DNA of 64,000 nucleotides from Purpureocillium takamizusanense (taxonomy: Eukaryota; Ascomycota; Sordariomycetes; Hypocreales; Ophiocordycipitaceae). Under the pieces are notes generated by a model. The model had not been told where the DNA came from and made no database searches. It saw nothing but the letters and a program-made list of their open reading frames with translations. Positions 11,699 to 22,271 of the stretch are shown here, in pieces. The number at the start of each line of letters is the position of its first letter. Positions within the stretch are counted from its first letter, which is position 1. The position numbers and the translations under genes were made by a program. The stretch spans positions 4,960,001-5,024,000 of the forward strand of contig NC_063069.1 in NCBI RefSeq assembly GCF_022605165.1. Reading direction: 5' to 3'.

Positions 11699-12197
11699 AC
11701 GATGTTTGTTCATGACTGTAAACGACTGGCATTATAGAAGCGTGAGACGGAATATTGGATCTGGCCTGAGAGGCGACAATACATATACTTGCACCCGACC
11801 CAAACTCGTTCGTACGAGAGCAAGTCAACGACACCTTGTCATTTGCCATTTCTGGCCTAGTAGACCCAGCCTAAGAACGGGAAGCCCGTAGGTGCGGATG
11901 CAGGTGCGGATGCGGGTGCGGATGTCTGTGGGGTGGGTGGATGACGATGCAGGCTGACGGCCGAGCCTCCCGAAGTCTTTGGCGAGCAGTCATCAACGCC
12001 ACTCCAATGGCTTGGTCACGGTTGGGGAGGCGCCTCTCATACCATAAATGGCGGGCGAGTGCTTGTTGTGTTGGCATTGCCTTAAAAAGCTTTCTCGACC
12101 CTCGTCGGAGCGAAGGCATGCAATTAAAAACCCATCACCGTAGTGCCTGTAGTTTGGGCCCCGTACTCACTTCGTTTCGAACGACCCTTTTCTTAGC
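11699..12197. other. Intergenic region with G-rich minisatellite
   Basis: Holds the 3' flank of the sugar transferase and the upstream region of the nitronate monooxygenase. The only notable element is the 12-bp repeat listed separately at 11891. Confidence 0.5.
11891..11924 (+). repeat. 12-bp minisatellite GGTGCGGATGCR, locus 1
   Basis: Three units in tandem: GGTGCGGATGCA, GGTGCGGATGCG and a partial GGTGCGGATG. It is followed by the G-rich run CTGTGGGGTGGGTGG. The same unit recurs at 17536 and 17788 in this window. Confidence 0.85.
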
Positions 12198-13732
12198 ATG
12201 GCTTCTTCAGTGCTGTCACCTCAAAACATGCAATCCTGGTTCCCGTGGACGGAGAAGCCGCTCGTTTTTAGCGCGCCAATGTATGGGGTCTCCAATGCCA
12301 CTCTGGCTGTAGAGGTCTCCAAGGCTGGGGGCTTCGGTACGTGACACCCGTTTTCCCTTCAGTGTCTATTCGCCTCAAGTTGATCATGAGCTTGGGCTTG
12401 TATGCTCTTGACAATTCGGAGTGTAACTATAGATTGGACTTTCCACATCATGTTCGTATGATTATGCGAAGTAAAATGGCTCTAATATACCACCGCTAGG
12501 CATTATACCAGCAGGGTTCAACTTCAGCCCCAGACACCCACAGGTTGTCGCATTGGAAGCAGAACTCGTTCTGGCGCGAAGACTCTTGGGCATGACCAGC
12601 GAACCGTCCAAGCCGATGCCCGTGGGCGTCGGGTTCATCACCTGCCACGAAAGCATCAGCCACTTTGACGAGACGGCGCTCCCTCTCCTGGTAGAGCACA
12701 AGCCCGCGGCCGTATGGCTCTTCGCGCCGGACCCGGACCCGGCCTCGCACGAGCGCGCCCATCCAGCCATCATCCGCCGGCTTCACGAAAACGGCATCAG
12801 GGCCATCGTGCAGGTCGGCAGCGTCGCCGCGGCGCGCGAAGCCATCCAGGACGGCAGCGATGTCGTCGTGGCCCAGGGCACGGATGCGGGAGGCCACCAG
12901 TTCGCGCTCGGGGCTGGGCTGATGACCCTCGTCCCCGAGATTCGGGCCATGATGCGGGCAGAATTTCCGTCTCGCCGGGTCGGTCTCGCGGCCGCGGGGG
13001 GGATCATGAACGGCGGGGGCGTTGTCGCAGCTCTTGCGTTAGGTAGGTGTGCTCCGGGACGACGAACCGAGCGTTTCAAGATGGGGGATGCTGGCGTTGG
13101 GCCATGACTGACAGCCATTGCAGGCGCCGAGGCGGTCGTCCAAGGCACAAGAGTAAGAGCGACGTATTGGTTACATGTCAAAAGGGTTTTCGCTGACCTT
13201 AACAGTTTATCGTAGCAAAGGAGTCGACTGCATCGTGGTCGTACAAGAACACGGTCCTCGGGGCGCGGGATGGTGGCGCCACAACCATCAAGTGAGTGCA
13301 TGGCGATCATGAACCTACGTATAGGTGGGCAAGACTTGCTAACCGGTGGGAGATCGACCAAACACGACGACATCCAGGGGACGCCCATCTGGCCGAGCCT
13401 GTACGACGGGAGAGCGATGATGGGGGACTCGTACCGCGAGTACGAGGCTGGGCTTCCGATGGCGGAGAACATCAAGAAGTACCAAGACGCGAAGCAGTCG
13501 GGCGACGTGTCGCGTGCCATTACATGGTGGTTAGTGGGCATCTTGGTCCCCTGTTGCCATGATTTGAAATCTGGTTGCTCCGGGCTTTTGCTGCTGCATG
13601 TGCTGACTGTTGAGTACTAGTGGAACGGGCGTCGGCCTCGTGAACGAGGAGATGACGGTCAAGGACATGCTGGAGGAGGTGCGAGGAGAGGCGGTGGCAA
13701 TCATGAACTCTCTCCGTGGTAGCCTCAATTAG
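12198..13732 (+). CDS. Nitronate monooxygenase (2-nitropropane dioxygenase family)
   Basis: FMN-dependent TIM-barrel enzyme of about 355 residues that oxidises alkyl nitronates such as propionate-3-nitronate to carbonyl compounds and nitrite. Seen: APMYGVSNATLAVEVSKAGGFG at the N-terminus, IPAGFNF, FITCHES, VVVAQGTDAGGHQF (the conserved Gly-His active-site segment), GLAAAGGIMNGGGVVAALALG (phosphate-binding loop) and GAEAVVQGTRF. A C-terminal KHDDIQGTPIWPSLYDGRA segment follows. I read six exons with introns at about 12337-12499, 13042-13122, 13153-13205, 13292-13352 and 13530-13620. Start is the only suitable ATG, and stop is TAG at 13730-13732. Fungal relatives detoxify nitro toxins or serve in nitro-compound metabolism. 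Its neighbours (regulator, SDR, quinone reductase, aminotransferase) make a nitrogenous substrate attractive but unproven. Confidence 0.88.
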
Positions 13733-14418
13733 ACGTGATGGCGGAGATGGCGATGCTTGGATCAGACTTCAATGTTGTCTTCGTACCGGCGTCTTTACAT
13801 CAAATGTTCTTGCATGAGTGTGGTGTGCCCTCCGCCTCTGGACCCCAAACAAGAAAGGTAAGAAAGAAGCATGTAGGCCGCGTGAGAGACGGCCTGTCAA
13901 AAAGGAATCGTACGAAGTAGACTCCGGTCGCGGCTTACACGAGTGTCCAGCTACCTGTCAGTGCCTCTAGCGCATGCTCCAGTGGCTCGGAACAATTACT
14001 CAGCCCTACGGCGTCGCCGACAGAGACAGCACAGGGCGCCTGTTGCCCCACTTTGCCCCTGGAATCAGGGGCCAGCCACGGTGGTATTCAATCCATGGAT
14101 GCATGCATGCACCTGCCTGCTGCACTCAATTAATCATCAGCGGGGAGACGACGGTAGTGGTGGGCAATCGTCCAACAGTCCAGACTCCAGATTCGACAAC
14201 CGCCGCATCGCATCCAGCGGCAAGATCGGATCGGAATCATCACGTGCCCACGCCGCCACAATCTGACGGCTTATCCAAGTTGAGCCCTTCGTCATCTTGC
14301 CAGCGAGCCCGAAGCAGGCCCTCGCCATCGCCATGCTCATGTTCCTTTCCGTCGTCAACATTCCGCTACCTTGCTAGCCCTACGGCTACCACCATGTGAG
14401 TGACCACAAGGGCTGTCT
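13733..14418. other. Upstream region of the Zn2Cys6 regulator
   Basis: About 690 bases between the nitronate monooxygenase stop and the regulator. Only short frames. A possible leader intron (GTGAGT at about 14396 to a TAG at about 14426) ends close to the chosen start of the regulator. Confidence 0.35.
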
Positions 14419-16404
14419 ATGTGTAGGTATATACGAAGTACAACTCGTGCATTCACACCCGCTTCACCGACATCGATGCCGGCCAGGAACTCGCCAGCGG
14501 GGGCAAACGACGGGAGCGGGCCGCGCGCATGTGACCGATGCACGCGGAGCAAACGAGGATGCGACAAGGCGTGGCCAAGGTGTGGTCGGTGCCAGAGGTA
14601 TGTATGAACAAGCCTTCAATGACCAATGCTGTTGCGTTCCAGGCCACGACTCACAATAACTATGACAAGGCTCAACTCGCCGTGCTTGTATGAACCGCGC
14701 TCCAACTCGCCAAGCACCACCGCCCCTTCCGATTCTCCTCATCTGATCGCGACGCCATCCTCAAGCGAGTCGAGGACCGCGGACACTTGGACCAGTCCCG
14801 AGCACCAGGATCATGACCCCGATCTTCTCTCGGCCAAGCTTAAGTTTGACTGGCGACAGACTGTCTCTCTATTCTTTCAAACCGTTCACCCTGTACGTAC
14901 TTGATCGATCCTGCGCGCCTCTCCTGTCTTGGAATAGAGATCCCCTTCTCAACCAACCGGTGTCTACATCACCCTCCGCTCAATTCTGACCATGGACAGT
15001 GGTTCAGTATTCTGCGTCAAGACAGTTTCGAAGAGGCCGTCCTCCGACTCCAGTACGCTGGCGTACGGGTCGACAGCGGACATGTCGAAGCCAGTTCCAG
15101 CCCGCAAGGCGACGCCTACGAGCTGTTGATTATATGCATGCACCTTCTCACAACGACAGCACAAGCTCGTGGAGATGGCGACATCATTCTAGACCCCTTA
15201 TACCAAAACGCAAAGCAACGCTTCGCCTCGGTATCATATCTATCGGACCCGGCCTTGGAGTGGATCCAGGCAGGCCTCCTGATGTCGCTTTTCGAGTTTG
15301 GAAATGGCAAGACGAAGTTGGCCTATCGCAGCCTCAGCGAGACGGCCACACTCGCCCTTCTAGCCGGCATCAGCCCTGGGCAGTATCACAAGGATCTGCG
15401 CTCAGAGTTTGACGAGGATTCAGAGAGCCGTCGAGCGCTCTGGTGGGGGATTTTCATTCTTGACCAGTAGGTGCATCCCGAGCCATGCTCTCACCGAGGG
15501 AAGCATCTTGAACCTGGCAGCGGACTTACCAGAGCAGGTTCTCTCATCTAGACCCCGCCCTCAGAGGTTTGCCGAGTCTATTCAACAGTCCCGACGAAGA
15601 TGCTCTACTTCCCACTGCGAGTGTGATTGTCGACAGCGACCGCCTCCAGAGTTTTGTCATCAACCTGCCTGTCAGCGCGCCCGTCTCCATCGCGCTAGGT
15701 GGGTTCCAAAGGGCTGCCCAGGCAGCTGCTGTTTTGTACCAAGCTCATGAGTGGGAGAGAAAGGTTCGACAAGGCGACGCCGGCCAGGGTGTCTCCGACT
15801 TTGAGGAGCTGGACGGGAGAATACGAGCTCTCCTAGACTCCATGCTCAACCAGTGTCACAGGTGGGAAATCTTTTGTGATGCCCTTGCCATGTGTATCAG
15901 GTAAATCCGAAGATGCGGGAGTTTGGTTCATGAATGTGTACTGATGCCTGCTTGCAGCTCCCTTTTCGTGCTGTACACGCCATACCTACCACGTCAGTCG
16001 CGCCCTGTCCCGCAGGCCAAAGATGCGACACCGAGCTGCGATGAAGCAAAGGCCATCGCGGCTGTGGGATTTGCGGTCAAGTTTGTCGGTGACCTGGCTG
16101 TCAACTTCAACTCGCAGATAAGCCAAACGGCCCTGCGCTTGGCGAATCTTGCGCCACCCGCTCCCTTTGCTTGTTTCTTGGCCGTCGAGCACATGCACCT
16201 GGTCCAAGGCGACATGCCGGACTCCTGTGGGCGGCGCTCGGAGATTTTTGAGACGTTGAGGACTTTTGGCAAGCGCTGGAAAGTCGCAGGTCTGTCCTTT
16301 CCTTGAAGCCCCGAAACTCTTCAGTTTGTCGCTAATATACTGCAGCCGACCTGCTTGACCTGGCACTTGAACGGGGCAAGTCAGCGGCGGTATCCGTTCA
16401 ATGA
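14419..16404 (+). CDS. Zn2Cys6 fungal-specific transcription factor
   Basis: Nuclear DNA-binding regulator of 540 residues. The binuclear zinc cluster is split by the first intron: exon 1 carries RACDRCTRSKRGCDK...CGRC and exon 2 supplies the sixth Cys in LNSPCLYE, giving C-x2-C-x6-C-x6-C-x2-C-x6-C. The middle part holds the fungal transcription factor domain, with FFQTVHPWFSILRQDSF and SESRRALWWGIFILDQ as typical landmarks. Six exons read as 14419-14597, 14670-14892, 15000-15466, 15538-15900, 15958-16289 and 16346-16404; they sum to whole codons. The start could also be the next ATG at 14476. It lies in the middle of the 2.9-21.6 kb metabolic run, between the nitronate monooxygenase and the SDR, so it is a natural candidate for a local pathway regulator. 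The target motif is not known. Confidence 0.9.
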
Positions 16405-16570
16405 TATCGTGTCGTTACTCTAGCCTGGTTGCACATTATGATCCGGTATCGAAGCCAAATTTGATGCCCTCTCGAGCATTGCTAATAAAACACAAGCTGT
16501 ACAAGGATCCAATTCGCCGTCTATTGCCGTTACATACATGTCTACTCCATAAAAAGAAGAGTCCTTGCCA

Positions 16571-17340
16571 TTACAGAATCTCAATCTCAAAGTCATCTCG
16601 GGTAAACAGCTCCCATGCCTGGGCCGCAATGTTGGTCGGGCTCAGAGTGTCAGCCGATGGGCTAACGGGACCGCCGACCGTGATGACGCCAACGTGAACA
16701 CCCTGAGGCTTGTAGACGTCGGACAGAGATTGCACCATGTTTCGCTGCGCGGCCTTGACCATGGAGAGGACGAAGAGGTCCGCAATCGGATACTTGGGCA
16801 GCAGCGAGCTCGTGACGAGGAACGATGGCCGTGCTTGGGCGTCGGTGCGCTTGAGGTCGACGAGCTGGGGGATCGCCCACTCAGCGGCAGCATAGAGAGC
16901 TGTGCAATTAATCTAGCGAGTGTGTGAGTGTCGTTGCACCACAGTGAGTCTGGTATGCACGTATATGGAGCTTCCTGGACATGCTCGCGTACCTTGAAGT
17001 CGTGCAGGATATCCTCTTCCTTGGCCTCGAAGAACGGCGTGGGCACGATCCTCGCAGCGTTGAAGTACACACACTCGGGTGTCCCGAGCACACGACTTAT
17101 GTCGTCGAGAACTGAGCGGAACTTGGCCGTCTCGGTGATGTCGACCGCGAACGTCTGGACGGTGACCTTTCCGTCGACGGCGGCCTCGACGGCGGCCTTG
17201 TCCTCGGCGAGCTGCGTCGTGTTCCGCGCGACCAGCGCAATCTTGTTGAACCGCTGGCGGGCGAACTCGATGGCCACGTGTCGGCCGATGCCGGGCCCGG
17301 AGCCGATGAGGACGAGAGGGCGGTCGGTGCGTGTTGCCAT
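16571..17340 (-). CDS. Divergent short-chain dehydrogenase/reductase (SDR)
   Basis: Rossmann-fold protein of 229 residues in two exons (17340-16993 and 16912-16571, one 80-nt intron). The nucleotide-binding loop reads LIGSGPGIGRHVAIEFA (residues about 11-27), a slightly altered TGxxxGxG. VDITETAKF and YFNAARI stand in for the Asp and NNAG motifs. The segment TSSLLPKYPIADLFVLSMVKAAQRN aligns with the catalytic Ser-Tyr-Lys region, but the residue four before the Lys is Leu, not Tyr. Activity is therefore doubtful, or uses another residue; related fungal SDR-like proteins share this layout as I recall. Start is the ATG at 17340; the frame further upstream opens only with GTG. It converges with the Zn2Cys6 regulator, 166 bases apart. 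Confidence 0.85.
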
Positions 17341-17535
17341 TGCTTCGATGTTGGGCTTGAAGGGTGAGATATGCCTGAACGATTGGTTGTGACGATGAGC
17401 TGCGGTTATGGGCTGGTTGGGCACAGAGGAGCAGGCATTCTTGTGCCTTTATACCCTTGGGAAGACATCTCTGGAAGAGGCGGCACGGAAAATGTGCCGG
17501 TAAGGCCTGGTTTCGACAGTGCCTTGATTCCCATG

Positions 17536-17559
17536 GGTGCGGGTGTAGGTGCGGATGCG
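17536..17559 (+). repeat. 12-bp minisatellite, locus 2
   Basis: Two tandem units, GGTGCGGGTGTA and GGTGCGGATGCG, about 200 bp upstream of the SDR start codon. Same unit as at 11891. Confidence 0.8.
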
Positions 17560-17787
17560 GGATTCTCGCTTACACTCATACTGTACGTACGACAGTGGCG
17601 TGTCCCTGGCCGGGCGACTTTATTCGCGGAACCGTGTATGAAGTTCATCAGTCGGGGATGCCGTTTGATGTAGACCCATTAACTTGGTATCCCGTTGGGA
17701 GCATGCGTGTGCTCTGTGTAAGCCACGAGGTGAACGGTGGCAGGCTGGAAATCTTACACGTTCTACTGATGTGAATGGGCCCCTGCA

Positions 17788-17830
17788 GGTGCGGACGCAT
17801 GTGCGGGTGCGGGTGCGGGTCAATGCGGAT
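17788..17830 (+). repeat. 12-bp minisatellite, locus 3
   Basis: Units GGTGCGGACGCA, TGTGCGGGTGCG and GGTGCGGGTCAA followed by a partial TGCGGATG. Same family as loci 1 and 2, more diverged, and partly collapsed to a GGTGCG hexamer. Confidence 0.75.
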
Positions 17831-18460
17831 GCCAGCATTTGACGCACCGAGGTGGAGCCCCGTCTCCGGGGCTGCCGGCTGGCCTATAGTGGGGCCGAGC
17901 GGAACATGAGCCGAGTCAAGTAATCGAACATTTCAACGGCCCGGACGGAAGGGAGTGTTTGTAGAGAGATGTAGCTCATTGACTTTGAGCTCCATAGCCA
18001 TAGAGAAGGTGGCGACGTGTAATCCTGCCCACGACTGGTACTTTTACTGGAAGATCCCTCGCCGTACGTAGCGGGAGAGCAGCCTCATCAGGCGTTGCCC
18101 TGTAAGTGCATGCGGCGTCTGGCGTGGCCATCAACTACAAAGCTCCATGACAAGCCTGGGAATAGTAATCAAGATGGGCTGTTGGCGCGCGGCTAACTGA
18201 AGTTACTCTTCAAGTCAAATGTATTGCTTTACTAATCTACTCTTTATTAATAAAATGAACGAGCGATGATTCCACAACCAGCACGGCTACATCAATATTC
18301 TCGAAATGTATCTGTCTTTATAAGGTCCCCAAGGCCAGTGCCCGACGCAGAAATTAGATAGTGTACCGTGAGCTCTGTATTTAATACAGAAATCGATCTC
18401 TTTTCGCCCTTGTCTACTCGATTCAGCAAGCTCTCGCAGCTTCACTTCCTCCACGCAGCC

Positions 18461-19279
18461 ATGGCGCCGAAAATTGCCATAGTGTTTGTACATCTGACCA
18501 TGCGCGAACGGTTGTCAATACTGGCACAGCTCCTCAACCGTACCTGTTGGGAATCAGGAGCCTAACCCTTGCTTTTTTATTTTCTCCCACGCAGTACTCC
18601 ATGTATGGACACATGCAAAAGCTCGCCGAGGCCGAAAAGGCAGGCATCGAGCAGGCCGGCGGCCACGTCGACCTGTATCAGATACCCGAGACTCTCCCCG
18701 ACGACGTCCTCGGCATGATGCACGCTCCCCCCAAGCCAAGCAACGTTCCCGTCCTCGACGACCCGCAGACCCTCGCGGCCTATGACGGGTTCCTGCTCGG
18801 CATCCCCACCCACTATGGCAACATGCCCGCACAGTGGAAGGTACGTGCACGCCTGCTTCCCGAGGTGGTTCAAGACCCGGCCAGGTTGCTGCGCTTAAGC
18901 TTTTGTTAACACACGTGCGCGCTTTTGTGAGATGTAGGCATTCTGGGACAGGACCAGCGGCGTCTGGACCTCGGGCGGCTTCCACGGCAAGTACGCCGGC
19001 ATCTTCGTGTCCACGGGGACGCTGGGCGGCGGGCAGGAGTCGACGAGCCTGTCCGCCATGTCGACGCTGAGTCACCACGGCATCATCTACGTCCCGCTGG
19101 GTTACGCCAGGTCCTTTGCGCAGCTGGCCAACATAGCCGAGATTCACGGCGGCAGCCCCTGGGGCGCGGGCACGTTTGCTGGGCCCGACGGCTCGCGCCA
19201 GCCCACCGCTCTCGAGAAGGAGATGGCCATGATTCAGGGGAAGACATTCTACGAGACGGTTGCCAAGGCTTGCGCATGA
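18461..19279 (+). CDS. WrbA-type NAD(P)H:quinone oxidoreductase (flavodoxin-like)
   Basis: FMN-binding enzyme of 204 residues that reduces quinones by two electrons and so avoids semiquinone radicals. Three exons: 18461-18487, 18595-18840 and 18938-19279, summing to whole codons. Seen in order: [20 protein letters not shown] (the FMN phosphate loop, formed by joining exon 1 to exon 2), [41 protein letters not shown] and [13 protein letters not shown]. The length equals that of typical WrbA proteins. It is related to yeast Pst2/Rfs1 and to benzoquinone reductases of fungi. The first exon is only nine codons. It could protect the cell from quinones made or met by this gene group, or be an independent stress gene. 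Confidence 0.92.
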
Positions 19280-20140
19280 GATTATAAGCGCTATATCCTC
19301 GGGTGTTTCGGAAGACTTAAAGATGTCACCAAGACCAACACCGGGGCGTCTGGATGAGTCATGTGGCGCAGGGCATATAGTACCTATATAGTTGAGGGGA
19401 TAGAAGAGAGTGAGCATCCGTATTGAGGTAGCACTCAAATTCTATAGATTCGAGCTGTCAAGACCTTTCATGGTTATATGCTTGATTGTTGCGATAGCGG
19501 ATAAGGGTTGACAATGTAGATCTAGTAGGTTTATCTGGGTTAACTGGGATCTAGGTTAACAATATAGATTTAGTGGGTGTTTCTGAGTTAACTGGGATCT
19601 GGGTTAACAATGGAGATCTAGTGGGTATATCTGGGTTAACTGGAACCTGTGTTTATAATGGAGATCTGGTAGGTATTTCTAGGTTAACTGGGATCTAGTT
19701 TAATAATGGAGATCGAGTAGGTATTTCTAGGTTGACTGGGATTTAGGTTAATAATGGAGATCTAGTGGGTATTTCTGGGTTAACTAGGATCTAAGTTAAT
19801 AGTCTACATTAAATACATGTAGTTACTTTTATGTCCGCCGCGCCCTGCCATCAGCCTCATTCTGCAAACGCCTCCATTACCCCACACGAGAGCTGGTGCG
19901 TGCGCGTGCTGCGCGGGATTTCAAGGCTAGAAACGGCATTCCCATACCAACGCCCTTGCTGAAACAAGGGCGTGGGCAGGTCACTGGCGTTCGTGGTAAC
20001 TGCGACTCCGCAACATATAAGTTGCATTTAGGGCAGCAAATGTCAAAGGCTCCGAGACTGGACAGAGCATATCAATCAAATCACTTCAAATACTACTACG
20101 AGTCAAAATAGCCCCAGATTCCATTGCGATTGCAAACAAT
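19280..20140. other. Intergenic region with 48-bp tandem repeat
   Basis: Between the quinone reductase and the aminotransferase. The first half is AT-rich and contains the tandem array listed separately. No gene seen. Confidence 0.5.
19507..19806. repeat. 48-bp tandem repeat, about 6.2 copies
   Basis: Six full units of 48 bp start at 19507, 19555, 19603, 19651, 19699 and 19747, with a partial seventh at 19795. Unit landmarks are GTTAACAATGGAGATCTAGT at the start and TCTGGGTTAACTGGGATCT in the second half. Copies differ at scattered sites, mostly A/G and C/T changes. The array is AT-rich against GC-rich surroundings and has no open frame with coding character. Confidence 0.92.
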
Positions 20141-21591
20141 ATGAAGGACGTCCAAGAGTTCAAGATTGACCACTGGAGTGAGTGCCAATGTCCTCTCATT
20201 GTCAGACCCTGTGCATCATTACCTCTTATAGCTGACACGCATATCAAGTCCGAACTTATGGAGTTCGTAACCCGTGTCACTCCTACCCGACGATGCTAAC
20301 TGACATTAACAGGAACAAGCCCGCTATGAGCTTCACGGTGAGGCTATCCCCAGCGCGGCCCCAGCCCTCGTCCAGCGATTGTCCACATTACTTTCCACTC
20401 GCTGACCAGCCACACAGGCTCATACGCATCCGCGCTGTCCCTAAACGAGCTCAAGGCCCTGTCCAGCGACCCGTCTCTGGAGCTCTTCGACCCAGACCTG
20501 CAGCTCACGTACGGCTCGTTCGAGGGCTCCCAGCGGCTGCGCGAGCGCATCGCCGCGCTGCACTCCTCGCCAGAGTGCACGCTCAGCGCCGACGACGTGC
20601 TCATCACGCCCGGATCAATCATGGCCAACTTCCTCGTCCTCGACGCCGTCTCCGGGCCGGGCGACCACGTCATCTGCCAGTACCCGACGTTCGGACAGCT
20701 GTACATGCTGCCCAAGTTTAGCGGCGTGGACGTCAGCCTGTGGAAGATGGACGAGGACCAGGGGTGGATGCCGAGCCTGGAGGAGCTGGAGCGGTTGATC
20801 AGGCCCAACACCAAGGCCATTATCCTCAAGTCAGCCAAACACCCCTCGGCAGTCATGCTTTCTTTGGCTATGTCGGTGGCTAACATGGCTGTCAATTCTA
20901 CAGCAACCCAAACAATCCGACCGGTGCTATTCTCGGCAAAGGGTTCCTGCAGAAAATCGCTGCCATTGCGCAAAAGTCCAACATCCTCGTCTTCTCCGAC
21001 GAGGTGTACAGCCCGCTGTTCTTCACGCCCGACCCGCCCCCCTCATTCGCCACGCTGGGCTACGAGCGCAGCGTGGTGACGAGCTCGCTCTCCAAGTCCT
21101 TTGCCATCCCCGGCGTGCGCATCGGCTGGATCGTGACGCGCGACGCGGCCCTACTGCGGCGCATCAGCATGGCGCGCGACTTCACCACCATCTCCGTGTC
21201 GCAGCTCGACGACGCGGTCGCGGCGTTCGCGCTCGACGCCGACAAGGTGCTGCCCGCGCTGGTGGAGCGCAACCTCGCGCTGTGCAGAGAGAGCATCGCG
21301 CTGCTGGAGGGCCTCGTGGAGAGGAGCAAGGGGAGGGTGCGGTGGATGAAGCCCGATGGCGCGGGCACGGCGTTCATCAAGGTCTTGGACCGGGAGGGCA
21401 GGCCGGTTGACGACGTCGATTTCAGCAAGACGCTGGTGCGCAAGGAGAGCGTGTGTGTCATTGCTGGCGGGCACTGCTTCGGCGAGAGCAGTGCGGAAGA
21501 CTTCAAGGGATACGTGAGGATCACGCTGGGGGAGCCAAAGCATCTCAAGGAGAGCCTGCCGCTGTTGGAGAGGTTCATTCAGAATTACTAG
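20141..21591 (+). CDS. PLP-dependent class I/II aminotransferase (ACC-synthase-like)
   Basis: Fold-type I PLP enzyme of 398 residues. Five exons fit: 20141-20177, 20232-20266, 20313-20337, 20418-20829 and 20904-21591, summing to whole codons. The first three are only 25-37 nt and are the least certain part. Seen: LTYGSFEGSQRLRERIAALH, VLITPGSIMANFLVLDA (PLP phosphate side), CQYPTFGQLY, IILNNPNNPTGA (Asn that contacts the PLP ring), FSDEVYSPLF (Asp/Tyr pair) and SSLSKSFAIPGVRIGWI, with Lys as the Schiff-base residue. The C-terminal Arg that binds a carboxylate is likely in GYVRITLGEP. The family includes ACC-synthase-like and kynurenine or alanine-type aminotransferases, so the substrate is open. 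It ends the run of metabolic genes. Confidence 0.88.
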
Positions 21592-22271
21592 CACGTGGCT
21601 TTCGTCTGAAAATATACAACAGTCGCGAATCACTTCAAAAGGTGGCGCTGCCAACCGTTCAGACGGAAAAGAACGAGGATGGCACCAGGTTCGTTTGAAC
21701 AGCAAGTGGACCATCTGCGTCTGCAGTGATTCACCGGCTCAATGTGAAGTGCATCACCAATTCGCAAGTGCAGGACAGCTTCAATCAGCTAGAGTATAAA
21801 AGGCCAGTCCGCCCCCCTCCCCTTGTACCGTGTTGCCATTACTCCATGTCCCAGTCGTCATATACCACAATTCACACAACTCATCTCAACTCTCACAACG
21901 CCAGCTTGACTCCGCGACAGCCAGCATCAACTCAACTCTTCCAATCACAAACAACACTCTCTGAACGGTTAGTACGCCTTACCTGGACACAACACATCCG
22001 GCTCGCCTTTGGTGGACGCCTTCGTAGACTGTCACCTGCTGCTGTTCATACGTCCTCCGCCTATACGGAGCCTCCACATGTATGGAAATGGGGGGATTCA
22101 CGGCGACATTTACAGCCCGCCACCCCGTTGATGTTCTGTCTTGTCATCCAGACTCCTGGACTCTTCGGCATCGGAACCATGCTGGCCCTTCCGTCTTTAC
22201 CACGCCACAGTACGACTACCGCAACCATTCGGCATGATACTTACAAAAATGTCGAATAGTTTACGGTACCC
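21592..22271. other. Promoter and leader of the next gene
   Basis: Contains a TATA box at 21795 and then CA- and CT-rich sequence typical of fungal 5' leaders. A GTTAGT donor near 21969 suggests a leader intron. A frame from ATG 21846 to a stop at 22257-22259 lies here, in the same frame as the downstream gene. Confidence 0.45.
21795..21801 (+). promoter_or_regulatory. TATA box
   Basis: TATAAAA within AGAGTATAAAAGG, followed about 30-45 bases later by CCATTACTCC and CA-rich leader sequence. It probably drives the gene at 22272. Confidence 0.55.

Larger units (their letters stand above)
17341..18460. other. Divergent upstream region with two minisatellite loci
   Basis: The SDR (minus) and the WrbA-like gene (plus) read away from this 1.1-kb region, so it should contain both promoters. 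It carries two more copies of the 12-bp G-rich repeat (17536 and 17788) and an AT-rich stretch at about 18200-18260. No gene is evident. Confidence 0.45.

Noticed and set aside
10622..11713. 363-codon minus-strand frame over the GT32-like gene
   Set aside because: No domain, and Arg/Val/Asp-rich composition expected from the complement of the true frame.
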